From positions 62,001 through 126,000 of the forward strand of contig CAISPO010000003.1 in assembly GCA_903887415.1 (NCBI GenBank): DNA of 64,000 bases, written 5' to 3'. Below, piece by piece: positions 54,684-63,688 of the stretch. Positions within the stretch are counted from its first letter, which is position 1. Each line of letters begins with the position of its first letter. The position numbers were made by a program, and so were the translations under genes. Origin of the DNA: an uncultured Bacteroidota bacterium. Its GTDB lineage: Bacteria > Bacteroidota > Bacteroidia > Chitinophagales > Chitinophagaceae. Below the pieces are notes generated by a model, which did no database searches, was not told the origin of the DNA, and saw only the letters and a program-made list of their open reading frames with translations.

Positions 54684-56516
54684 ATGTCATCAACAAGTCA
54701 TAGCAAGATTAACGATTTTGTGGTCCGGTTTGCTAACGTGAATGGTACAGGGTCTGCCAGTGCCAATTTCCTTTTCACAAAGTCTGTATTCAGGATGGGT
54801 ATTCCGGTAACACCAAAGAATATCTTCCCGTCGAATATACAGGGCCTGCCTACATGGTACGAAGTCCGTATCAGCGAAAAAGGCTATCTGGGCCGCAGGG
54901 AAGGCGTAGATCTGATGGTAGCAATGAATCCTCAGAGCATGGAGGGAGATGTAGCTATAGTAAAGACAGGTGGCTACTTTCTGTATGATAGCACCAAGCC
55001 GCTGCATGCCAACTATATTCGAGACGATATAAACTACCTCGGCATTCCGCTGATGGAAATGTGCAACCGCGAATACACCGACCCACGCCAGCGCCAGTTG
55101 TTCAAAAACATCATTTACGTTGGTGCGCTGTCTGCTTTGTTCGAGATAGAGTTCGCAGTGTTAGAGAAACTGATCGCAGAACAATTTCCCGGAAAAGAGC
55201 AACTAATACCGCCAAACATAAAGGCGCTGAAAATGGGAGTTGATTATGTACAGGCCAACTTCAAGTTCCCGCTGGACATTCGTGTAGAGCGCCGCGACCT
55301 GGTAAAAGATGCCATAATGATCGACGGCAATTCAGCCTGTGGCCTGGGCGCTGTGTATGCCGGCGCAACTGTAGCTGCCTGGTATCCTATTACGCCATCT
55401 ACTTCTGTAGTAGAAGCATTCAGTGACTATGCCGCTGAATACCGCACAGACAAAGAAACAGGTAAACGCAATGTGGCAATAGTACAAGCAGAAGATGAAC
55501 TCGCAGCTATTGGCATGGTGATAGGTGCCAACTGGAATGGCGCTCGTTCATTTACTGCTACCAGCGGCCCGGGAGTATCATTGATGAATGAGTTCCTTGG
55601 ACTCGCCTACTTTGCCGAAATACCTGCTGTGCTTATAGATGTACAGCGCACCGGTCCTTCCACAGGCATGCCTACCCGTACACAGCAATCAGACGTATTG
55701 GAAGCTGCGTACGCCTCTCATGGCGACACCAAGCATGTGCTGTTATTCCCATCTACTCCAAAAGAGTGTTTTGAAATGACCGCCGACGCATTCGACCTTG
55801 CGGAAGAGCTACAGACGCCCGTTATAGTAATGACCGACCTTGACCTCGGCATGAACGACCACGTCTCCCCGCCACTGGAGTGGGACGACAAACGAGTTTA
55901 CAAAAGAGGCAAAGTGCTCACTGCCGAAGACCTCGATAAAATGCAAAGATTCGGGCGGTATCTTGATGTTGACAACGACGGCATCACCTACCGCACATAT
56001 CCCGGCACCCACCCTACCAAGGGCTCGTTCTTTACACGCGGCACTTCGCGCGATGAATATGCAGCCTATACTGAGGATGGAGGCGCCTACCATCGCAATA
56101 TGGACCGCCTCATAAAGAAATGGAATACTGCTAAAAATATGGTGCATGCGCCGCAGCTTTACCAGGAAAAAAGCACGCGTAGTACCGGGGTTGTATTCTT
56201 CGGCACGTCACAGTACGCCGCAGAGGAAGCGATCGAATTGCTGAAAGCCGAGGGCATTGAAATGGATGCACTCCGTATCAAGTCATTCCCTTTCAATCAA
56301 ACCGTGGTGGACTTTGTCAATGATCATGAACATGTGTTCGTGATAGAGCAAAACCGCGACGCTCAGATGAGGAGCCTTATGATGATAGAATTTAGCGCCA
56401 ACCCTGCCAAACTGGTATCAGTGCTCAACTACGATGGCATGCCCATAACAGCCGACAACATCCTAAAACAGGTGTCTCAAAAATTATTACTCAGCCAGGA
56501 AAAAACCACAGCTTAA
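54684..56516 (+). CDS. korA: 2-oxoacid:ferredoxin oxidoreductase, alpha subunit (with gamma domain)
   Basis: The larger subunit (610 residues) of a CoA- and ferredoxin-dependent 2-oxoacid decarboxylase. It is a fusion of the gamma domain (about 1-190) with the pyrimidine-binding alpha domain (ACGLGAVYAGATVAAWYPITPST, then AEDELAAIGMVIGANWNGARS and TATSGPGVSLMNEF). Most likely a 2-oxoglutarate oxidoreductase; the substrate is not proven. It starts 67 bases after the GltD-like gene, and the beta subunit starts two bases after its stop. Confidence 0.93.
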   Translation: MSSTSHSKINDFVVRFANVNGTGSASANFLFTKSVFRMGIPVTPKNIFPSNIQGLPTWYEVRISEKGYLGRREGVDLMVAMNPQSMEGDVAIVKTGGYFLYDSTKPLHANYIRDDINYLGIPLMEMCNREYTDPRQRQLFKNIIYVGALSALFEIEFAVLEKLIAEQFPGKEQLIPPNIKALKMGVDYVQANFKFPLDIRVERRDLVKDAIMIDGNSACGLGAVYAGATVAAWYPITPSTSVVEAFSDYAAEYRTDKETGKRNVAIVQAEDELAAIGMVIGANWNGARSFTATSGPGVSLMNEFLGLAYFAEIPAVLIDVQRTGPSTGMPTRTQQSDVLEAAYASHGDTKHVLLFPSTPKECFEMTADAFDLAEELQTPVIVMTDLDLGMNDHVSPPLEWDDKRVYKRGKVLTAEDLDKMQRFGRYLDVDNDGITYRTYPGTHPTKGSFFTRGTSRDEYAAYTEDGGAYHRNMDRLIKKWNTAKNMVHAPQLYQEKSTRSTGVVFFGTSQYAAEEAIELLKAEGIEMDALRIKSFPFNQTVVDFVNDHEHVFVIEQNRDAQMRSLMMIEFSANPAKLVSVLNYDGMPITADNILKQVSQKLLLSQEKTTA

Positions 56517-56518
56517 AA

Positions 56519-57571
56519 ATGACCTACATACGTCCGAAATTTCGCCACCCGGGATTACCAAAAAATGAATTAGGTTATACACTTGCCCAGTACGAGGGAG
56601 CGCTCTCTACGCTCTGTGCCGGCTGCGGCCACGACTCCATAAGCGCAGGTATCATACAGGCTGCTTTTGATTTGAACATCCAGCCGCATAAGCTGGCAAA
56701 GCTCTCGGGCATAGGCTGTTCATCAAAGACACCTACTTACTTCCTGAGCAACTCTCATGGGTTCAACTCCGTTCATGGGCGTATGCCATCGGTAGCCACC
56801 GGTGCTAACCTTGCCAACCGTGACCTCACTTACTTCGGCGTATCGGGTGATGGTGATACTGCTTCAATTGGTATGGGGCAGTTCGTACATGTCATCCGTC
56901 GCAACCTGAACATGACCTACATCGTTATGAACAATGGCTGCTACGGCCTTACCAAGGGCCAGGACTCGGCTACAGCAGATGCGGGATCAAAGAACAAATC
57001 GGGCCATGTAAACCTGTTTGAGTCTATAGACCTGGCCAGCCTGGCTATAGAGCTTGGTGCATCGTTTGTAGCCCAGAGCTTCTCCGGCGATAAGGAGCAG
57101 CTTGTGCCCCTGATCCGTGAAGCGATGAAACATCCCGGCTTTGCTTTTATCAATGTTATCTCACCTTGCGTCACGTTCAATAATAATGTGGGCTCCACCA
57201 AATCGTACGACTATGTACGCGAACACATAGAAGGCACCGGCACCAAGGACTTCGTGCCGATGATGAAAGAGATCACCACCAAGTATGCGGAAGGCACGGT
57301 GCAGGGAGTAAAAATGCACGATGGCAGCGACCTGCAACTCCACAAACTGGCCAACGAGTGGAACCCCGAAGACCGCATCTCTGCTATCAATGCGGTAAAG
57401 ACCGCATCCGCAAAACACGAGATCCTCACCGGGCTCCTATTCATAGACCGCAACACCAAAGACCTTCACCACCTGATTCAAACTGCTGAGACACCGCTCA
57501 ACCAACTTGGAGAAAATGTGCTTTGCCCGGGCAATGAAGTGTTGAAGGATATTAATGCGGGATTGAGGTAG
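56519..57571 (+). CDS. korB: 2-oxoacid:ferredoxin oxidoreductase, beta subunit
   Basis: A 350-residue ThDP-binding subunit. It has LCAGCGHDSIS near the N-terminus, the ThDP/Mg site GDGDTASIGMGQFVH followed by NMTYIVMNNGCYGLTKGQ, and ISPCVTFNN. With the alpha subunit it forms the complete enzyme, which can make succinyl-CoA with reduced ferredoxin. Together with the fused GltD-like protein it could close an oxidative TCA step under low ferredoxin/NAD potential. Confidence 0.95.
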   Translation: MTYIRPKFRHPGLPKNELGYTLAQYEGALSTLCAGCGHDSISAGIIQAAFDLNIQPHKLAKLSGIGCSSKTPTYFLSNSHGFNSVHGRMPSVATGANLANRDLTYFGVSGDGDTASIGMGQFVHVIRRNLNMTYIVMNNGCYGLTKGQDSATADAGSKNKSGHVNLFESIDLASLAIELGASFVAQSFSGDKEQLVPLIREAMKHPGFAFINVISPCVTFNNNVGSTKSYDYVREHIEGTGTKDFVPMMKEITTKYAEGTVQGVKMHDGSDLQLHKLANEWNPEDRISAINAVKTASAKHEILTGLLFIDRNTKDLHHLIQTAETPLNQLGENVLCPGNEVLKDINAGLR

Positions 57572-57641
57572 AAATAGGATTAGCGCTTCTGAGAGTGTTA
57601 ATCCTGTTACAGTATGTTCGCAGTTTGATGAAAACTCAGGA

Positions 57642-58631
57642 TCAATATGCCCACCTGATATAAGAAGCTCCCCACGTAAACCCGCCGCCAAAAGCAGCCA
57701 GTACCAGATTATCTCCTTTCTTCAGTTTAGATTCCCATTCCCACAGGCAAAGCGGTAACGTGCCGTTTGTCGTATTGCCATAGCGCTCAATGTTCACCAT
57801 CACCTTTTCAGCAGGCAGGTTCATGCGCTCGGAGGTTGCGTTGATAATGCGTTTATTGGCCTGGTGCGGCACCAGCCAGTCCACCGTTTCAGCAGTCAGG
57901 TTGTTGCGCGTCATTATGTCGGCGGCTACATCGGCCATGTTTTTCACGGCAAACTTGAATACCGCCTGCCCCTCTTGGTAAACATAATGCTCTTTGTTCA
58001 TCACTGTCTCCAGTGTTGCCGGCTTCACAGAGCCACCCGCTTTCTGGTGCAGGAACACCCGACCGCTGCCATCAGTGCGCAATACCGAATCCAGGAGGCC
58101 ATAGCCGTCTGTATTGGGCTCCAGCAGCACACAGCCAGCGCCATCACCAAAAATGATAGACGTTTTACGGTCTTCGTAATTCATTATCGAGCTCATCTTA
58201 TCCACCCCGATAACGATCACTTTTTTATGCCGTCCTGTTTCTATGAATTGTGAGCCGATGGTAAGCGCAAACAAAAATCCACTGCATGCGGCGCTCACGT
58301 CATATCCCCAGGCCTTGGTCATACCGGCCTTGTCGCATATTACATTAGCCGTCGCGGGAAACTGCATATCCGGGGTAGTTGTGGCACAGATCACCATTTC
58401 TATTTCCTTTGGGTCTATCCCCTTCTTTTCGAGCAGGTTTTGCACTGCGGCCACAGCCATATCACTGCTACCCTTCCCCTCACCTTTCAGTATCCTTCTT
58501 TCCTTTATGCCTGTTCTCGATTGTATCCATTCATCGGTGGTATCCATCATCGTTTCCAGTTCCGCGTTCGTGAGTACATATTCAGGAACATATCCGCCCA
58601 CTGCTGTTATGGCAGCATGAATTTTCTGCAT
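57642..58631 (-). CDS. fabH: 3-oxoacyl-ACP synthase III
   Basis: FabH starts fatty-acid synthesis by condensing an acyl-CoA primer with malonyl-ACP. The 329-residue protein has the catalytic Cys116 (VSAACSGFLFAL), His in VDWLVPHQANKRI and Asn in NTTNGTLPLCLWE. Branched-chain primers are typical for Bacteroidota but not shown here. fabG lies upstream on the same strand with a 120-base gap and an own -7 box. Confidence 0.95.
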   Translation of the reverse strand: MQKIHAAITAVGGYVPEYVLTNAELETMMDTTDEWIQSRTGIKERRILKGEGKGSSDMAVAAVQNLLEKKGIDPKEIEMVICATTTPDMQFPATANVICDKAGMTKAWGYDVSAACSGFLFALTIGSQFIETGRHKKVIVIGVDKMSSIMNYEDRKTSIIFGDGAGCVLLEPNTDGYGLLDSVLRTDGSGRVFLHQKAGGSVKPATLETVMNKEHYVYQEGQAVFKFAVKNMADVAADIMTRNNLTAETVDWLVPHQANKRIINATSERMNLPAEKVMVNIERYGNTTNGTLPLCLWEWESKLKKGDNLVLAAFGGGFTWGASYIRWAY

Positions 58632-58650
58632 TTATAAAAATTTAAAAGAG

Positions 58651-58658
58651 CAAAATTA
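58651..58658 (-). promoter_or_regulatory. -7 box TAATTTTG of fabH
   Basis: TAATTTTG on the minus strand fits the consensus, 19 bases before the fabH ATG. A TTTG lies 16 bases upstream, shorter than the ideal 19. Confidence 0.5.
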
Positions 58659-58751
58659 AAGTAAATTCAAAAATCAAATTCCAAAAAACCAAATCACTAT
58701 ATCCAAAGCGTCCGGTATCTGTTTCCCGGCAGGCATTGCCAAATTGTCGAA

Positions 58752-59498
58752 TTAAGTACTCATCCCCCCACAGATACTCAGCACCTGCCCGGTCATATAC
58801 TTACTCATATCACTCGCCAGGAACAGCGCTGCATCGGCCACTTCCTCCGGCTTGCCAAAACGGCCCAGTGGTATTTTCTCAAACCATTTTTCGGCGCCGC
58901 CATCTTTCAGGTAGTGCGTCATATCTGTTTCTATAAAGCCCGGCGCGATGGCATTGCAGCGTATGTTGCGGCTGCCTATTTCCTGCGCTATGCTCTTGGT
59001 AAACCCTATTATGCCCGCCTTGCTTGCCGCATAAGCGCTCTGCCCGCCGTTGCCTTTCACTCCTACTATAGAGCTGAGGTTTATAATGCTGCCAGAACGG
59101 CTCTTCATCATGGGCCTTATTACCTGCTTGGTGAGGTTATATACGCTTTTCAGGTTGGCCTGCATTACCGCGTCCCATTGCTCCGGCGTAAGGCGCAGCA
59201 GCAGGTTGTCGCGGCTGATGCCGGCATTGTTCACACATATATCTATTGTACCGAACTCTTTCGCTACATCGTTGGCCAGTTGCTCTGCGGCTTTATAATC
59301 GCCCGCATCGCTCTTGTACCCTTTGGCTTTTATACCCATTGCTGTGAGCCTTTCTTCCAGCGCTTTTGCACGCTCTTCAGACGACAAATAAGTAAATGCT
59401 ATACTGGCACCGTGCTCAGCAAATTTTACGGCTATTGCCTCTCCTATTCCCCTGCTGGCGCCGGTCACCAGCGCCACCTTATTTTCAAGCAGTTTCAT
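58752..59498 (-). CDS. fabG: 3-oxoacyl-ACP reductase
   Basis: A 248-residue SDR enzyme reducing 3-oxoacyl-ACP with NADPH. It has the cofactor motif VTGASRGIGEAIA, the NNAG (CVNNAGISRD), and the catalytic set Ser (NLSSIVGVKG), Tyr-x3-Lys (SAYAASKAGI). The C-terminal IAPGFIETDMT and FLASDMSKYMTGQVLSICGG are typical. It precedes fabH on the same strand. Confidence 0.95.
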   Translation of the reverse strand: MKLLENKVALVTGASRGIGEAIAVKFAEHGASIAFTYLSSEERAKALEERLTAMGIKAKGYKSDAGDYKAAEQLANDVAKEFGTIDICVNNAGISRDNLLLRLTPEQWDAVMQANLKSVYNLTKQVIRPMMKSRSGSIINLSSIVGVKGNGGQSAYAASKAGIIGFTKSIAQEIGSRNIRCNAIAPGFIETDMTHYLKDGGAEKWFEKIPLGRFGKPEEVADAALFLASDMSKYMTGQVLSICGGMST

Positions 59499-59589
59499 TA
59501 TCCTAAAATTTGGAGTGCTAAAGTAGTGATTGCAGGCGATAACTGGTAATTACATATTAACAAAAAGCCTGAAGAACAGCTAAAAGGCT

Positions 59590-60405
59590 TTATTTGAGTT
59601 TCAAAAAATCTTTCACATCTTTTATATACTTCGCACCAAAAGTTTTGCCTGATAAAACGAAAATACCCTCCAGGTGCCCGCCATCATAGGCGATGAGCTT
59701 GCGGTTAGCATGCCGGGATACCATGATCTTACAATCATTCAGCGGCGTATTTTCATCTTTCGTTCCGGAAAATACAAGTATTGGGATATTAATATTATCG
59801 AGAAAACCTTTACACTCTTTAGCACCATTCGGAACAACAAAAGTCCTGCCTGTTATCTTCCGTAACCGTTCCTGCATTACAATGGGATCACATACAAAGC
59901 TATCCCCTATAAGATAATCGAAAGGAGTTTCCACATATGCAAAAGCGGCAACCACTGTACCCATAGAAAGTGCGCGTACACCAACTTTGTAACCTTTAAA
60001 TTCGCTCTTCGCATATTTTACCGCGCTTTCCAGGTCCATAGCAAATTCATTATAGTAAAGCTGGTTAGTATCCAGCGCAAACGGGCTGCTATGGCCAAAT
60101 CCGCGGTAATCGAAGGTGATTACCGTAAAACCTGCCTGCACGAAATAATAACACTGCTCCACCCAATACGACATATTCATTGCATCTCCGTAAGCAACGA
60201 TCATCACTGTTTTGTTGTCTTTCTTCTTGTCGGGCCGCATCACCCACGTGTTGATCTTGTAATTATCGATTGTAGTTAGTTGTAGTTCTACATACTTCAT
60301 CCCCAGCGAATCAGGGGTAACGATGTAATCACTTTTAGGCTTCATCGCATAGCCTTGAAATACGAATATCAGTAAGGCTGCAAGCAGTGTGTATTTTCGG
60401 TTCAT
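59590..60405 (-). CDS. Exported alpha/beta hydrolase
   Basis: A 271-residue protein with a signal peptide (about 1-20) and an alpha/beta hydrolase fold: FDYRGFGHSSPF near the oxyanion loop, a nucleophile serine in RALSMGT (Ala replaces the first Gly of GxSxG), the acid in GTKDENTPL and the histidine in DGGHLEG. Substrate unknown. It follows fabG with a 91-base gap. Confidence 0.85.
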   Translation of the reverse strand: MNRKYTLLAALLIFVFQGYAMKPKSDYIVTPDSLGMKYVELQLTTIDNYKINTWVMRPDKKKDNKTVMIVAYGDAMNMSYWVEQCYYFVQAGFTVITFDYRGFGHSSPFALDTNQLYYNEFAMDLESAVKYAKSEFKGYKVGVRALSMGTVVAAFAYVETPFDYLIGDSFVCDPIVMQERLRKITGRTFVVPNGAKECKGFLDNINIPILVFSGTKDENTPLNDCKIMVSRHANRKLIAYDGGHLEGIFVLSGKTFGAKYIKDVKDFLKLK

Positions 60406-60494
60406 ATGGAGGAGTTAAGCCGTGAAAATAGTCCGCAGGCACCTAACCTGCACATCCATTAACGTTATTTAACGCGATTATCCTTTAGCGCCAG

Positions 60495-60992
60495 CTACTT
60501 TTTATAGCTATCAGGGTTCAACGCCAGTGGCGACCACTGCCTTAAAAATTCGGCCACTTTCTTTGGGCTATGCCCCTGCCCTTCTTCCAGGTAGCCGGAG
60601 TTTTGGGTGTGCAGCTTGTTTCCCTTCCCATCTAGCACCACGAACACTGGAAAACCAAACCGCTGCGGATAGCCCAGGCTTTCCAGCACTTTCAGATTCT
60701 TGTTCTCCGGGCTATAATTAACATGAACCACCACATAATTACTATCAATGATCCCTTTCAGCGTAGCATCTGTGGTCACAAGCGTATTGAACCGCCGGCA
60801 CCATACGCACCAGTTGCCGCCCACCTGCAGCAGCACATGTTTGTTTTCCTTACCCGCTTTTGCAACCGCTGTACGAATATCTGCAAATGCATCTGCTTTG
60901 GGATCATAGATGTGAACATCAGTAGCTTCCTGTGCTTTTGCAGCAATAGAAAATACAGCCAGAAATAAAAACGGAGTCAGTAAGTAGCGCAT
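60495..60992 (-). CDS. Exported thioredoxin-family protein
   Basis: A 165-residue protein with signal peptide (to about residue 20) and the thioredoxin active site WCVWC (Cys62, Cys65), followed by the cis-Pro segment (FPVFVVLDGKG). It probably reduces or isomerises disulfides in the periplasm. ATG 60992 is preferred: a TACATTTG promoter box is four bases upstream, so a longer frame to 61037 is unlikely. Confidence 0.88.
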   Translation of the reverse strand: MRYLLTPFLFLAVFSIAAKAQEATDVHIYDPKADAFADIRTAVAKAGKENKHVLLQVGGNWCVWCRRFNTLVTTDATLKGIIDSNYVVVHVNYSPENKNLKVLESLGYPQRFGFPVFVVLDGKGNKLHTQNSGYLEEGQGHSPKKVAEFLRQWSPLALNPDSYKK

Positions 60993-60996
60993 ACTA

Positions 60997-61004
60997 CAAA
61001 TGTA
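60997..61004 (-). promoter_or_regulatory. -7 box TACATTTG directly before the thioredoxin gene
   Basis: TACATTTG on the minus strand, then TAGT and ATG. The predicted transcript would be leaderless. Confidence 0.5.
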
Positions 61005-61054
61005 AAAAATAAACGATAATCTGGAATTGCTCCCCACTTTTGTACCTTAGTTAA

Positions 61055-62692
61055 ATGCCAGAAAAAAAGGGCGCAACTACATGCATTAACCTTTTACCCA
61101 TGCCAAACCTATCTACATCCTTTCTGAAGACAAGATGGCCATTACTTCTTGTTTTGCTCGTTTTTGTTTGTTGCAAAATATCGCAACTGCATTATCCATT
61201 CTATGTTGACGAAGCTTGGGTTTACGCACCGGCCGTTAAAGCAATGGCCTCGCATGGCCCGAGCCTCATGCCGGGCTCCATTTCGCCGGAACTGTCGCGC
61301 GGGCACCCACTGATGTTTCATTTTTTAGGCGCATTATGGATAGACCTGTTTGGATCGTCCCATCTGTCTATGCATTCGTTTCCATTGTTCCTATCTATAC
61401 TATTCCTTATTGTACTGTTCGAGTGTTGCATGCAGCTCTTCGGGCATAGAGAAGCAGTAGTTGCTTTACTGCTGGTTTCGACCCGTGTTATCTTTTTTGT
61501 GAATTCCTCCTTCGTTTACCCGGAAATAATGCTTGCCTTGTTTGCGTTTTTAAGTCTTTATTGTTATTCCCGGGACTATTTCCTGCTCACGGCCATTATG
61601 CTGTTTATGCTTTTTTTTACAAAAGAAGGAGGTCTTCTGTTCGGCGCTGTGATAGGGATTGATGCGTTTGTCTCTTTGTTTCGGAAAAACGAAAGCATAG
61701 GCCGGCGTTTGACCAGGTCAGCGGCTGTGCTGGTGCCTGTATGCCTCATCGGGCTCTTCTTTGTGCTCCAAAAAGCAACACTGGGGTGGTATATACTGAC
61801 GGAACATGCCAACATGATCCAACCAAATTGGAATTCCTATTACCTAATGTTCAAAACCGGGCTATACTGGACCTTTCGTGGCGATCACGCAATGTATGTG
61901 CTGGTCTGTTTTATCATTATGCTTTCCGTCATTCCCACGGTTAAATTTAAGAACATACGTTACCTGTTTTTGATCCCGCCTGCTATTGTTGTGTATGCAC
62001 AGGCACAAATGACCGCTACCGGAGTACAGGGCAGTGTCGTTTGGATGGCTTTCTTCATCCTGCTTTTTACGATCCCTGTGCACTACCTGCTGCAACTTAG
62101 AAGAACTTTAAATGCATCGGCGCAGAAGTTTATTATGCTCATGTCCATTTGTGTCGTAATTTTTGTTCTGTATTCTTCGCTCACTCAGATCGCATACCGG
62201 TACATGATCGTGTGTATAGTGTTTACCATGGTCTTCCTGGCTGTGTGTATTACTACGTTCATCGCCACTGAGATCAAACCGGTTTTTTACATGGCCATCT
62301 GTGGTATCCTGCTCATAGGCGCCTATGGATTTTATTCTAATGACCGGGCTGAGGATACACAACTCGGGGCTTTCGGAACGATGAACATTGAGCTGCACGA
62401 ATTTTCTTACCTCGAAAAGGAACACGCATACGACAAAGATATCGCATTCGCATGCACGTGGGAACTGCTGCGGCTAACAGATACCACGCAAGGATTTCTG
62501 AGTTCCTCACGTACTTTTACGCATCTGCATCGCTTCCCTGTAACACCTGCCACCGAATATGCGATGTTTGGCAATTGTTGCGACTGCGACCCAGGCGATT
62601 ATCAGCGCATGATTAAGGACACATCCTTTCATCGGGTATTTGCAATGAAAGATCGCAGAATGTGGGTAGAAATCTATAAGCGCAACAGATAA
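61055..62692 (+). CDS. GT39-like membrane glycosyltransferase
   Basis: A 545-residue protein with about 11 helices and a first extracytoplasmic loop containing FYVDEAWVY (Asp52-Glu53), as in GT-C family 39 (PMT/ArnT-like) enzymes. It would transfer a sugar from a lipid carrier to a protein or lipid acceptor. The acceptor is unknown. ATG 61055 is used; ATG 61100 is possible. An unusual Cys-rich patch is near the C-terminus (GNCCDCDPG). Confidence 0.82.
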   Translation: MPEKKGATTCINLLPMPNLSTSFLKTRWPLLLVLLVFVCCKISQLHYPFYVDEAWVYAPAVKAMASHGPSLMPGSISPELSRGHPLMFHFLGALWIDLFGSSHLSMHSFPLFLSILFLIVLFECCMQLFGHREAVVALLLVSTRVIFFVNSSFVYPEIMLALFAFLSLYCYSRDYFLLTAIMLFMLFFTKEGGLLFGAVIGIDAFVSLFRKNESIGRRLTRSAAVLVPVCLIGLFFVLQKATLGWYILTEHANMIQPNWNSYYLMFKTGLYWTFRGDHAMYVLVCFIIMLSVIPTVKFKNIRYLFLIPPAIVVYAQAQMTATGVQGSVVWMAFFILLFTIPVHYLLQLRRTLNASAQKFIMLMSICVVIFVLYSSLTQIAYRYMIVCIVFTMVFLAVCITTFIATEIKPVFYMAICGILLIGAYGFYSNDRAEDTQLGAFGTMNIELHEFSYLEKEHAYDKDIAFACTWELLRLTDTTQGFLSSSRTFTHLHRFPVTPATEYAMFGNCCDCDPGDYQRMIKDTSFHRVFAMKDRRMWVEIYKRNR

Positions 62693-62762
62693 CAAAGCCC
62701 GATGCGTTCTTGATTCACATCCGGTGGCATTGTGAGCGAAAAGCAGTTATGCCCACCCACTG

Positions 62763-63188
62763 TTACATCCCGCCACCAGGCTGCAAAATGCTTATGCGGT
62801 TATCCTCCGGGTCCATGCAGGATATCCAAAGGCCTACACCGGGTATCATCATTGGCTCCATGCTTTGCTGGCCTTTTTCGTCCATAGCGCCCAGCATCTT
62901 GCCGCCGCCTGCAGTTACGGCCTTCATTGCCGCCTGTATATCCTGCACAGAGATCACAACTGAAGGCGCATGCGACAGCGGGCTTTCCATTTTTTGATAA
63001 AAGCCCCCGTTAATAGTTCCCGGTGTCTTCACCATACCTTTTTCATCGGTGTCTGCGGTCTGGGCAACCACATAGTTGCCCATTTCGGCGCCTAATTGCT
63101 GCATCTTCCATCCGAAAGCAGATTCATAAAATTTCTTCATGCGCTCCCGGTCGAAATAGCCCATTTCAAAATGCACAACTGGATTCAT
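62763..63188 (-). CDS. VOC-family protein (glyoxalase-like fold)
   Basis: A 141-residue protein with the two-module VOC pattern: MNPVVHFEMGYFDRERMKKF and the second half PSVVISVQDIQAAMKAVTAGGGK ending CMDPEDNRISILQ. Metal ligands of a glyoxalase are only partly present, so a binding or ring-cleavage role is unproven. ATG 63188 fits; a longer frame to 63287 has no matching content. Confidence 0.88.
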   Translation of the reverse strand: MNPVVHFEMGYFDRERMKKFYESAFGWKMQQLGAEMGNYVVAQTADTDEKGMVKTPGTINGGFYQKMESPLSHAPSVVISVQDIQAAMKAVTAGGGKMLGAMDEKGQQSMEPMMIPGVGLWISCMDPEDNRISILQPGGGM

Positions 63189-63688
63189 AACTGTATATTT
63201 TATTGGTGAGTTTTTATTTGAAATAAAGATAAGGAAGAGTTGATGAGTTGCAAAAATTGAACAGTTTCGTTCAAAATAAAATTGCACAGTTTTTTGTTGG
63301 CTATCAATGACCTATGCTTTGAAAATTGCACACTGGCCCGTTTATGTGAAGTTTTTTTGTCGCCTTGCCCGACTGAAATCCTCATTATCCGGCTCTCATT
63401 ATTTTTTCTTTCTTTTGCTTCGCCAAAAGAAAGAAACAAAGAAAAGGCGATTTTTTTCCAAAGGCTCCGCCGGAAAAAAATAGCTCTACTCTGTTATCGC
63501 AGTTCACCAATCACCTGTATGGCGCTGGTTTTGAGTCTCCACATTACTGTTATTATTCACCATCAATCGTGTCAACTAATTTCATCAATTGAGCTACTCA
63601 ATCGTGTCACGACCCAAAAAGGCGCCATCATATCCTCAACAACTGTGCTACTATGTTTGCCAGTGTGTGAAATAAACTAACCCGTTAG
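63189..63688. other. 500-bp region with inverted repeats
   Basis: No gene seen. Two hairpins occur at 63405-63436 and 63451-63480, the direct repeat CAATCGTGTCA occurs twice (about 63566 and 63599), and the rest is A+T rich. Confidence 0.5.
63405..63436. repeat. 13-bp perfect inverted repeat (TTTCTTTCTTTTG)
   Basis: Arms 63405-63417 and 63424-63436 pair perfectly around CTTCGC. A second stem (TTTTTTTCC/GGAAAAAAA, 63451-63480) follows at once. Repeats of the CTTTCTTTTG...CAAAAGAAAG kind are common between genes in this phylum. Confidence 0.55.

Noticed and set aside
57572-57641. AGGATTA/TAATCCT inverted repeat between korB and fabH
   Set aside because: Only seven bases, a long loop and no T-run; too weak for a terminator call.
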